The position numbers were made by a program, and so were the translations under genes. This document shows, piece after piece, positions 1 to 10,711 of a DNA stretch of 64,000 nucleotides. Positions within the stretch are counted from its first letter, which is position 1; every line of letters starts with the position of its first letter. The notes beneath the pieces were generated by a model. It was not told where the DNA came from and ran no database searches. It was given only the letters and a program-made list of their open reading frames with translations. This DNA comes from Yamagishiella unicocca (lineage: Eukaryota > Chlorophyta > Chlorophyceae > Chlamydomonadales > Volvocaceae), in NCBI GenBank assembly GCA_003116995.1, contig BDSL01000007.1:1054001-1118000 (forward strand). The letters run 5' to 3'.

Positions 1-15
1 CACCCACACGCACAC

Positions 16-1211
16 TTACAGGCGCCCAGCGACCCAAGACCCGCCCGGCTGCTGCTGGGCCCTATGAGACGCACCGGGCCTGACGGCTCGTTCCCCACCA
101 CAAGGCAGCCCCAGCGCCACAGCGTGCGACACGCTGCCCGCCGTGCTGCCCGCCGTGCTCCCCGCCGTGCTCCCCGCCGCGCTCCCCGCCGCGCTCCCCG
201 CCGCGCTCCCCGCCGCCGCCGCTAGCTCCTGTTCGCCACTAGGTGGCGCATGCCCACGCATACGCCGCATGGTCGCGTGTTGCAATCCGTACTTGAACGG
301 CCCGATGTGCCTGTTGCGGTCCACGCTGAGCTGCAGCCTCAACTCGCTGAGCCCAACGCAGCCGGCCAGTCCCTCGTACGGCAGCACGGCACCGCCGTAC
401 AAGTGGAGGTCCAGGGAGGACAGCCTGCTGCCGGCGGCGCTCAGCACCGACTCGGCGGCCTGGCTGGCAGCCGTGTCGTACAGGTCGAGGTGGAGGTGCT
501 GCAAGGCGGGTGCGCAGGCGACCAGCTCCCGGATGCCGGACTGGGGGCCGAGGATGGCGACCCGAGTGGCTTTTTGCGCACAGGAATCGAGGATATCGTG
601 GCTGCGCCGCAGGGCAGGTGGGCAGGTGGGTAGGTGGGTAGGTGGGTAGGTGGGTGGCGCCCAGGGGGCAGGCAGGATATGGGGTGGGTCGCGAGGATAA
701 TCCACGACATGGGGGTTGCAAGGAAGACCATTGTACGCGAGAAAGAACCGTTTAGGACAGACGATATGGGGGTGGAGGTGGGGTGTCAGGGATAAGGCGA
801 GCAAGCAAGGCGAGCAGGCAGGGAAGGAAATGATGTGAGTCAAAACCTGGTCGACAATGCTGTTGTGTGGACGAGGGCAGGTGTAAGAACACATTCATGG
901 TCTTACGTGATTTGAGGCGGGAGCTGTACGTGGGTCCTCACGGACAGCGCCAGAGGCCGGCATCCTCGCGCGATGATGTTGCGCAGGGCGGCGATTCCCA
1001 AAGGAAAGTTCTGATGTGTCCTGACCCTGACGTTCAGCGCAATGCAAGCACCATCGTGAAGGGAGCGCGCTTGACGGCTGCAGCACCGAAAGGAGGATAT
1101 GTCGCCAGGCCCTAGCAGTGACCATATGCGCGGAGCCGCATGAAGGATATCAAGCAGGCTGACCTCGCAGATATTGCTGCAGGCTGCCTTCTTAACTTGC
1201 AACCTTTCCAT
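16..1211 (-). CDS. F-box-like / leucine-rich-repeat-like protein, two exons
   Basis: Exon 1 is 1211-907 and exon 2 is 601-16. The intron opens with a strong GTAAGA donor and closes at GCGCAG, and the split codon (phase 2) restores one reading frame of 296 aa. The first 60 residues (SLLDILHAAPRIWSLLGPGD, then SSFRCCSRQARSL) resemble the degenerate F-box-like start common in algal proteins. Exon 2 has LRR-like strands (ELVACAPALQHLHLDLYD, then SSLDLHLYGG and LSELRLQLS). The C-terminus degenerates into Ala-Ala-Gly-Ser repeats encoded by a 12-base tandem repeat at about 139-225, so the true end could lie in another exon left of the window. An F-box/LRR protein would act as a substrate receptor of an SCF ubiquitin ligase, but that role is inferred from weak similarity only. 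The intron carries one copy of the dispersed R1 motif. Confidence 0.6.
719..764 (+). repeat. Dispersed intronic motif R1, degenerate copy
   Basis: Contains AAGGAAGACC, then GAGAAAGAA, then CCGTTTAGGACAGACG. These are the two conserved blocks of the R1 family in the usual order. It sits inside the intron of the F-box/LRR-like gene; relative to that minus-strand gene it is in the reverse form. Confidence 0.6.
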
Positions 1212-3018
1212 TCCGAAAGAGGCACAATCGCAGTAATTTACAAGTTTTTGTTTCCATTTATTAATTGGTCAGAATGTCGCTCTCGCCACCCAACACCGTT
1301 CCGAGATCGTACACTGGCACATGCTGCACGGCGCCACGAACTTGCTAATAGGCCGCGATATTCCCCTCAAATGCTGCATCCTAGGAGCGCACTTCTGAGA
1401 CCTCCACTCGAAGGGGCGACTATGGTGAAAGGGAAACGACATGCGAGGCATGTGAGACAATGTCACGCATCGCGGAGTGAGGCTGATGCAGGGACATGCG
1501 CGATTATCATTCGGACCAAAGGAGGATAACCATCGGAGGGCAAATCGGCATAAAACTGGTGTTGCCTGACACCTGCGCCAGATCTGGCGGATAAGCCGAC
1601 ACGGGTGGATGTGGTACCTGGTCGTACTTGGTTGTACGGCACAAATCATGGTAGCCGCACATGCTGACCTACCGCGCAAATTAACTACACTCCCCCCTCG
1701 TACGAGGAATCATGTCCACCTGAGTCATGACGTTCCGTTCCCCTTCTATATGATGTGGGCGACGTACGCGGGGCAGCGTCGTACATCGAGATGAATCAAC
1801 AAACACAGGTAAGAGGGGGATGCAATCAGTCCCGTTACTCAGACTGAGGCAGATGTCGTATTTGATTATATGGAGGAGGAGATAAAAGTCTGTGGATAGA
1901 ATCTAGCAACGGCTTCATGAGGTTTGATATTTAATATCTTTGCAGTAGTTTTGTAGGTTCAGGGACTCGATGTCTGTGTCAGGTATAGGTCTGGTGTCCG
2001 TCTGCATCAGTCGATGTCTATATGTCGAGTATAAGTCTGGAGAACCTTACATCAGAGCACACGGCGATTTCACATGAAAGCGCTGCAATCTTCGATTACA
2101 GTCAGTACATTCGAGCCGTTCTCGATGGAGAACAGCAAGGACTGCAGAAGTCGGGATCATGGTTGCAAATAAGTTAACCGTTATAATCAAGTAAAAAAGG
2201 GACTGTATCCCGTCGCATGAAAACAAACTATACCGAGCAATAGAACCATCTTCCAAGCAGCAGGTTGCAGTATGAGATCAATACCGAGGTGGTGTGCGCA
2301 ATGGCGAATGTCTTAAGCGTGGTCTGCACAACAGCTGTTGAGTAGATGTGCAAGGTTGCAACCGGCTAAGCATCCGGCCGACATCGTTGCACCAACACCG
2401 TTGGGGTAGTCCGGGTAGGTTCCCAATAACATAGATTGATACATTCCGCAGCACCTGCGCACACAGTCGCACACTCCTACTCATCCCACTTGCATCAAGA
2501 ACCCAGCCCTACACCACGCACTGCTCATGAGGCTACTGCATGCCTCATACTGCATTCCGCCCGAAGGCAAAACGAAGCAACTGCCAAACTTACGTTATCT
2601 CTGTATCGCCACAAAACAAAGTACCGCAGTGCGATCACGGATAAATGACTAGAATTTAAGGACAAACACAGGATCGCGGCGGAAAATAGCCATCCGCGAT
2701 AAGTGACCTGCTGCGACAAACAAGAGGGTCATCCGGCCGACACATGCACATGCGTAGGAACTCAGTTACTACAAATACGCATATCGACCTGTTTTCCGGT
2801 GACCCGCTCGTACCGACTTATAAATCTGCATCCCTAGAAGAATCATTGCGCGTATCAAGGCGCATGTGTACAGGCGCGTTAACAGCGGGTTTACCGGCTC
2901 GCGCTAATCGCGACGGCGTGGGCTTGGAAGAACGCTCATGGATCTAACATGCACAGCTGAACACCATGCGACGATATCAATCTGCGGAACAACCTGCACT
3001 TTCAAGCGTCTTAATATT
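1212..3018. other. Intergenic, no gene recognised
   Basis: About 1.8 kb between the start of the F-box/LRR-like gene and the stop of the next minus-strand gene. Base composition is clearly more AT-rich than in the genes. Only short open frames without family resemblance are present. It should hold the promoter of the gene ending at 16 and the 3' end of the gene starting at 5621. Confidence 0.5.
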
Positions 3019-5621
3019 TTATGGGTAGATCGTGGTGTTGCTGGGGTACAGGGCGCGGCCGTCGAACTTGACCCACTCGACGAAAGGGCCGTACTTCTTT
3101 CCGGCGCTGGGCCGGCGCTTCATCGTGATGAGGATGCCGCCGCAAGCTGTCGGCTGGAGGCGTTTAGGGAGGTTGGAGGCGCTACCGCCTGGAGGGACTG
3201 GGTGGCGGATGCCGCTCTTCTGGTAGGGAACCTTGATAGCCAGCGTTCCCGGGCATGGTGTCGTGTCATCCGAGGAATTGAAGACGGTAGCACCAATGTT
3301 GCCCGCGACCACACCAGCAGGGGGGTAAGCCCACTTGATGAATTGCACCTGCACGTCCACGAGTGACAGTGACGATTTCAGTGAGCAGTACTTAATAGAC
3401 CACAGCCTGTCCTAACCGACATATATATTAACAGGTTCACTAAGAAGCATGCCGCTACATCTTAAAATGGGTCAAGGATCTAAGTAGAAGATTGCAACGG
3501 GATTCAATACCCCTCACCAGTTGGACGTTAGGGTTGCGAATCTCCCTGATCTGGATCTTCGTGATCTGGACGGGATCCTTGAAGAAGATGGCGACCGTGA
3601 AGCTGGTGTCCGTTCCCTTCCAGGCCCGTGGGCAGCCAGCGCACATATCCGGGCAAGACTTCTTGTGCCAGTTCACCTGGGGGCCAAGCCAGGAGGAGCC
3701 GTCGGAAAGTCAGCGACATTGACAGCCAGCGAAATTTAGACACAACATGACAGCATAAAGTTGGTTGCACAAATGTAGTCGCTCAGAACTACAATGCGCA
3801 GTCGAGTCTAGTTCGCAAAGACGTACGACTCACCAGCTGCAGCGGTGAGTGCTTCACGAGCTGGTCGTCGAAATCGGGGTCGTTGAACCATACCAGTGGC
3901 CTGGGAGGCGGAAAACATGTTTCATGAAAATAGTGGAAGCGACCTTCCAGCATCCAGCAAAGACCGCGGAGCGCCAACTGCAATCATCCTGACAAAGATG
4001 TGGCAAGGAATACCACTGATCTCAATGCTCACCTGGTCTGACCGACGGCTCCCATGCCCTTCATCTCAGTGAAGGTTACGTAAGCAGGCGGCCTGGGCCG
4101 AGGCGAAGGAGGGGGAGGGACTGCATTGCCTCCGGGAATTAGCGGAGGTGGGGGGTACACCGCTGGAGTGACCGCCAGGAAGCGGCGGACGGCTTCTGCC
4201 GCGCCCTCTGCCACGTCAGCGGCCGCCTCGAGCACAGAGTCCATGTGGATGGAGTGCATGTCGGAGTTGCCGCTAAGGGGAGCCTCGTAAACACCTGCGA
4301 GTACCGGAAACACGGTACAGTGGCGTCATCAGACAAAGCAACTAACCGCCTAACGTGTGCGCACCCACACACACGAGAAGAACAACATCGGCTTGTAACA
4401 CACACCGTTCGCAAAGTCGGCGATAAGCTTGTTGATAAGGCTGCCCCATTCGGCTTGTGGCCCCTCCAGCCAACTGTAGCCCAACCATACAATAGCGCCA
4501 GGGTTGCCAGCTTTGCCGAAAGCCTGTAAGACCACATGATGTGCAATCGGATTGTGTCATTTGAGAGCGCCACCGGAGGGTGCTACCACAACGTCTCTGG
4601 CTTTTCTTAGTCAGACTTTAGACCGACCGACCGGACAGTTTAAGCAGGTCTCAGTCGTGCACACATAAGCGCCTGGCAAATGCCTAGGACTGAGCAACAG
4701 TCTGATACATCAGGCTGCGTAACAGCGTAACTACAGCACAATCGCCTTGCCTGGGCGACAGCCTTGACGTCGTCTCCGTCTTTAACAGTGTACAGCGGTA
4801 GGGTCGTAGCCGTGGCATCATCGTGAATGCACCACGTGTTGACGCCGGTTACGCGGGCATCTTCTAGGGCTGGCGGCCAGGCAATGTTGGAATTGGCGGA
4901 CAGGAACGACAGCGCGTAGTCGCTGAGCACTGGTTCGCCATAAGAGCGCTGATTGTTATTGTATAGCTGCTTGCAGACACCCCAGGCGCCTGTGATTTGA
5001 GAGAAAGGGGCAAATGTGCAGGTTCGAAATATGAGTGAGATAGGAAATTCGCCTCTGCGGGAAACAGAATGACCAGCTTTCACACAACAACGCGCTTTCA
5101 ATTCAAAACAAAACTGTGTTTCAAATCAGGTTGAATTTGTCGAAAAAGGACACAGCTAGCGTCGTCGACCTTTGCTTATAGATTTTCACTGCAACACCCT
5201 CACCTTCGTATCCGAGCGCCTTAGCGACAAATTGCTGCAGTGCCTCGCTCTTGTCATTGTTGGCATCCAGCAAGATAACCAGACCGCCGGAGGCCAGGAA
5301 TGAGCGCACGGCGCCCATATCCTCAACAGAGCTGTACAAAGCAGGTCCATTCTGAGCAGGAATAACGTAGGCCTGGGGCGCCTCGGCGCCATCCACAAGG
5401 TTGGGCTGGCCGGTGGTGGCCTTCACCAAGTCATATCCGAGTTGCTCCAGCTGAACCGCAAGGTGCTTAGCGCTGTCGTCCCATCGAAGGTCCAGAACGT
5501 CGTGCGCCTCACTCATGTAGAGGGAGACAAGCGGCGCCTTACTGGCAGCAAGTCCGGTGCTTACAGCACAGCCAACAAGAAGCAGCAGCGATATCGGCAA
5601 CGAGCCCATGGTTCGAGGCAT
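3019..5621 (-). CDS. Secreted modular protein, seven exons, function unknown
   Basis: Exons: 5621-5204, 4989-4751, 4523-4406, 4294-4033, 3900-3834, 3676-3518, 3348-3019. All phases join, giving 530 aa. The start codon is followed by a signal peptide (SLPISLLLLVG core, small residues near residue 26). Residues about 30-200 alternate strands and helices (QLGYDLVKATTGQPNLVDG, SFLASGGLVILLDANNDKSE, GAIVWLGYSWLEG) and suggest a Rossmann-like or glutamine-amidotransferase-like fold without an obvious catalytic Cys. A Pro-rich linker (VYPPPPLIPGG to PRPRPPAYV) follows. The C-terminal part has a Cys cluster (SCPDMCAGCP) and strands FTVAIFFKDPVQITKIQIRE, like a jelly-roll carbohydrate-binding module. 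Intron 2 starts CAG|GCAAGG, a GC-AG intron. Secretion is well supported; a wall or matrix role is inference. Confidence 0.75.
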
Positions 5622-8600
5622 GAGTTGCCGGATGGATTGAGGGCGGGCAGGAGTCGTCGACGACAGAACCCTGAAAATGGACTAGGAAGGGATATTTAAC
5701 CTTTGATTGTATTACTGATCCTTGCTATTCTTGGACAACCTGGTGGTCGAATGAACAACCAAAGCCCGCTGCCTTGTAGTGGCTAGGCGAGGGTATGCCG
5801 GGGGCACTGGGATGGTGCTCTTCACCGGGGACAAGAATTCAAAGATCTATTATTAGTATTTATTGGGGGAAAAACTACTGCATCGGAATCGATACGGCAA
5901 CACTTTTAGGCGGGAAACCTACCCATCGCACAGAGGCGGACTGCGGATTGGGCTTGGAGGGGCCTTACTACTTCGAATGCAGTAGATGATCACACCCACA
6001 TCCCCTGGTGGCTGAGAGCGCGATGAGGTGACAAGCACGAGATCCGCCCCAGCGTCATATATATCATAATCGGCTACCATAATATGATGAATGACGACGC
6101 ACAACATCCGCATACCAGGATTTCGGACATTCATGCTGTACTAGTTAAGATATGCTGCATATAGTGGCGACTGCAGCGGTAATCGTGCGTATAAAATGCC
6201 TCGACTCGTTCTGTTAGCTCGGCAAACTGAAGGTTGCCACACAATCATCCTCGTTTGTGTATTTCTTGTCAATTGGAAAAGCCATCGATGAAGGCAATCG
6301 CTGTAGGGTTCCCCAGCAGTCGATGGCCTGGCGGGTACTAGTGTGACCAAGTCGATTATAGCATTTTGTTTTATCCTGCCCACGATTATTATTATCCACA
6401 ACTGTGACATTCAGTCGTGCGCAGCCAGTGCCACGGAACCCAGAGTCGACACCTTAGCCCATTCCTCCGCCGGCTTCAACGGTGTGCTCGTCCAGGTTGC
6501 CTCCATATCATTTTACAGATTGATGATCCGACGGCGCTTTTCCATCAGAAATGGATGAATTACATATATAGCAGCGGAAACATGTTGCAGCTGTGTAGAT
6601 GGTACTGCACGCTCACTTTCGCACTGAACACATGAAACGCAACACTGTTTTCGACGACCTTTTCAGTGAAATGGAGAGGCGAAAAGTGTTACAATAGGTA
6701 CTAATCCATTCCATTACCAAGTGCACTGTTCACGTACTACGCGTCGACGCAGTACGCTGGCTAGGGCTGGCAGGGGCTGGCTGCCTGGGCCCCAATGACC
6801 GGACGGCGGCCAGCTTTTGAAATACCGTCACCAACCCTGCAGGACATTGCAGGGTCACCCATCGCGCCTCCAACAGCGCGACAGGTATTGTTGGCGCAAT
6901 TTTAAAATGACGGGGGCCCGGAAGAATCTGGCCTAGATCCGTCTGGCCTAGATCCAACAGTTTGTAACGTTTTGCAACAATACCCCTAGGTTTTCGACGG
7001 CCAAAGCAAAATCACGGATTCACACGTGCTGCCTAGGGCCGCACCTAACTGTGGACGAACGCGCTGTTCCTGGGCAAAGAGCGCGGCGTAGGAGAGGATC
7101 ATGCGGACTGTCGTACTAGGGTCAGGATAACATTACGCGTGATGAAATGCTGCGAGGGAGCCATGCGGCGGGTGGTCCCCAAGAGCGGCTTTGCGCTAAG
7201 GCACAATTTGCTGAAGGACGCAAATGCAGCGAAACGGGGCGCTGGATGGGGGGCTAGAAGGTGAGGTCGGGGAGGAGGTTCCATCGCTCGCTTTGAGGTC
7301 TCTTCCCAAGCGCTTAATCCGTTTTGTAGCATCGTATACAGGAAGATTCTTGCGAGTGTCAAAATCTGCCATCTCTCGACCTCGTCTGGAAGAGCACCCG
7401 GCCTGGGGCGCCATTTTTGCTGCCGCTTAGGGGCCCCAACTCCGGCGCGGGGTGGCTGGGGTTGCCGGGGCTACTGCTGTCAGGATGGAGGGGCGCTCCT
7501 CGTCGGCTCCTCATGGAGCCCCATCTCCGTCAGCCACAGAGATAGCCGGGGGCAGGTCCATATGTGCCCATCTCAGCTGGCAAGCAAAGGGCGGACCGTC
7601 GAGCCGTCGTAGAATCAAGTGGCCGCACCGCAACTGCGTCATCTCGTCAGGGAACGCCACCTACCATACCTGCGTCATCTTAGGTAGTCAAGCCCCCCTG
7701 ACTGGCCCCGCAGTCTTGGCTGAGAGATTTCCGCGCGCAGTAACGCGCAGACTGCCATCTCAATGGGGGCCAGGGGGGGCATCACGCCGACCGCCAGCAC
7801 GAGCTAGCGCCATCCCGCCCAGCGCCATGCAGCGCCATGCCGCTCCTGCCATCCATGCACCGCTCCCCATCTCCCGTCAACGCCATCAATCTGTGAGCCC
7901 TCAAAATGGCAACTTCGTATACCAGAGACGTTGAGCCAAAATCGCCATCGGCTATCCTCCTCGTATACATAGACCATTATAGGCACATCTGAACTAATTA
8001 AGCTGTGGGAAAGGATGGCTGTGGGTCGACCTACAGTTACCATTCTGTTGTTCGGATGTACGCGCCTGTTATTAAACTGTTATAACTACCGGTACATATT
8101 TAAAGCAGTAGAGGGTTTGTTTTCTATTTGCATCGCCCCTCTCATGAAACCTCACTCAAATTATGAAGGCAGGATCAATTAGGGTTATGACAGGACCAAA
8201 TGTAAACATTATTAAAGTAATATGAACAGCACTGTCTTCCTGGTCCAAGGGCGCGTCCCGGTGGCTGGACCGGAATGCGGAGGGAAAGCCCGCTGAGCGG
8301 CGCGCACCCCTAAGGCATTATTCCTCCGTGTATTCGACTATATCTTCAAGGTTTAGATACATCCTTCAGCATAATGTCGGAATTCTTGATAGCAGCGGAG
8401 GTGTTGCCGATTGCTCGTCTGCTACTCGTATTGTCCTATATTCCATTGCTCGTCCTACGTACTGTTCTCCAGACTGCCCACCCTCTAGGAAAATAGTGGC
8501 AGTACTTGTCTATCCTTCCCACAAATACATTTTAAATCGCTCGAACTTGCTAAGTCGTCCCTGCGCACATGGCACATGCCTGACGAAATGACGGGCGCAC

Positions 8601-9487
8601 CAAGATGCGGGCTTCGTCTTTAAAAGTATTTTTACATAATATTGGCGCCAACGTGTTGGGAACATCGCATATTTGCACAGTACAAATTCGTTTCAGTGTG
8701 ATCAAACCTTTTGGGTGCTGGTCGGGTGCTGGCCCACCGTGGCCCGCCGTCCTGCTTACACGGATGAGATTCCCTCACTCAATATGACAGCTGCAGTCGC
8801 CGGCGTGGCGTAATAAATATGTTTGATAAGTCGCCGTAGCACTAATTTGCATTCCTACAACATTGCCTTGAGTGCGGCGTGCTGTCCATGGCAGTCCTGA
8901 GCTGTCCATTCTTGCAGGTTGTTGCTAGCCTCTGGGAATTCAGCTGCATTGTACTCGTTATGCACAATATATAACCCCCGTTATTGACCCTGTGATCACA
9001 CTGCGGCGATAGCCGCGATTATGGGTTTTTGATTTTGCGGCAAGTAAGGGCGGGCCTAGGGATTTTGCCATGGCCAACATGTGCTTTGCAACACGTACAA
9101 TCTTGGAGATGCCATTTGTGCGTTTCCATTTATGCTGAGAGGAGTAAGGATTGATTCGTCCGCCAAAAGTGTAGGACTCTGTCCGATTCATGTTCGTTAC
9201 CTATGTCCTTTTCATTGATGCGTCCGATGGCGCTCAGCTCCTCACCTGCCATAAATAATCCTGCCGCAAATCCTATCTGCCGATTGAGGGCCCGTATGCC
9301 CAATTGAAGTGCCTGCCAAGTGTGCCCTAAGCCGTTGTCGATCCCGCCCCCCCCCCCCTACTGCCGCGACCAGAATATGCCAGACGCATATTGCCATGGC
9401 ATCCTGGCAGGCTGAGGAGCGTGTATGTCGTTGCGTGTGAAGGGTTATGTGCGAGATTGGCGGGTGGGGTATGGCGAGAAGACCCGA

Positions 9488-9503
9488 TTACACGACATAG
9501 GTC
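9488..9503 (+). repeat. Dispersed motif R2, forward copy outside any called gene
   Basis: GGCGAGAAGACCCG followed by ATTACACGACATAGG. The same two blocks occur in introns of the coiled-coil gene (about 29493-29517) and, partly, at 42918. Confidence 0.55.
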
Positions 9504-9680
9504 ATGGCGAGGGGGATGGGGGCCAGCGGCACCTGCATACCCGCCCGCGCACTCGCTGTGCACCTGCCCGAGCCCCCAAATGCGACCAGTGCTTTTCTTT
9601 GCCCCAGCGCGCCTTACAAGCCATGCTGCGGCAGGCTTGATCGATCGGGCCGGGGGGCGCCCTACCCTCCCTCCACAACT

Positions 9681-9730
9681 CCACGGGTCTTCCTCGAAAC
9701 CCTTCACTCACAACTCCACGGGTCTTCCTC
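9681..9730 (-). repeat. Dispersed motif R1, reverse orientation, two tandem copies
   Basis: CCACGGGTCTTCCTC occurs exactly at 9681-9695 and again at 9716-9730. Elsewhere this sequence is found close to splice sites, but here no exon was recognised next to it. Confidence 0.75.
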
Positions 9731-10228
9731 GCAACCCTTCACACCTCCACATCGGGCAGTCCGCTACCGATCCCGGCCGCACCGTGAGGAGGACCGCCCC
9801 GCCCGCCGTCCCTCGCGGCGGCAATCCGACACCATGCTCCTTGTAGCCGCGTGATAGGAAAGAGGCGGCCATGCACACAGAGGCAGAGCAGGCCACGTAC
9901 AGAGGCAAGAGGCGGCCACGCACAGAGGCAGAGGAGGCTGTCAAGATGTGTTGAGCACCTAGCGGGTGAGCTGTCGACGGATGTCCCCAGGAACCGAACC
10001 CCAGGGCACAAGCCACGCGCACAGCAGCACGGGCAGGGCGTACTGGCCGTCACAGCTCCCGCTCCCGAACCAGGAGCCCCCAGCCCAGGGGCACTGCACC
10101 CCTCCCATGCGCGACCATGACCTGGATGTACGACATGCATACGGCAAGGGCATGTGCGCGAGTTTGCCCCTGCACGGCGGTTATCGAGAAAACCCCGACG
10201 AGGGGAGACGTCAGGCGGGGGCCGAGGG

Positions 10229-10233
10229 TTACA
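10229..10233 (-). terminator. Candidate TGTAA polyadenylation signal of the RabGAP gene
   Basis: TGTAA on the minus strand, about 460 bases after the stop codon. TGTAA is the usual poly(A) signal in Chlamydomonas. Chance occurrence is possible. Confidence 0.3.
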
Positions 10234-10669
10234 AAAATACCCGGATACCCAGGCATGGGGGGAGGCATGAAGGGGGGGCAACGATGCGATACCTCAACGC
10301 GGCGCCTTGAGGGCAGTGCAAGTTGTACGGCACACGACCTGGTGGGACCATGACGACGCGAGACGATATCAGACGATATGAGACGATATGAGACGTGACG
10401 TGCTTCAATGCGGCGGCGCAGACCCGTCGCCTCACATGAAACACACCAGAGGTCTCCAGATGTACGGCAACCCCCACCCCTACCCTCACCCCCACCCCCA
10501 ACCTCAGCCACACAGCCACACGGCCACTCGAACACTCCTGCTCCCACATCGTAACCCTCCCGCCAGCCTTTCCTAAACACACGCAAACAGATCACCACAC
10601 GCCGCCGCCACCTGTCCCGCTACCTATCCACCCACCCACCTTCCTATCCCTCCACCTCCACCTGCCCCT

Positions 10670-10711
10670 CCACCTAGCCGTCCTGCTCGTCCACCTAGCC
10701 GTCCTGCTCGT
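10670..10711 (-). repeat. 21-base tandem duplication across the stop codon
   Basis: CCACCTAGCCGTCCTGCTCGT occurs twice in a row on the plus strand. On the gene strand this duplicates the last codons (DEQDG), the TAG stop and two following bases. Confidence 0.8.

Larger units (their letters stand above)
5622..10694. other. Gene-poor 5 kb stretch
   Basis: I find no convincing gene. About 5.9-9.2 kb is relatively AT-rich with many stops in all frames; 9.35-10.6 kb is GC-rich. It holds a poly-C run near 9347-9358, a 35-base tandem of the R1 motif (9681-9730), a copy of the R2 motif (about 9488-9503), short repeats rich in GAGGCAGAG near 9870-9940, and three copies of a 12-base unit (CAGACGATATGA-like) near 10367-10395. 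Part of 10.2-10.69 kb should be the 3' UTR of the RabGAP gene. Confidence 0.5.

Noticed and set aside
7452..7934. 160-codon plus-strand frame as a possible gene
   Set aside because: No splice partners and no recognisable domain. Ala/Arg/Pro-rich composition as expected from GC-rich non-coding DNA.
9347..9358. Poly-C run as a terminator or special structure
   Set aside because: A lone homopolymer without neighbouring stem or gene end; it may even be a sequencing length error.
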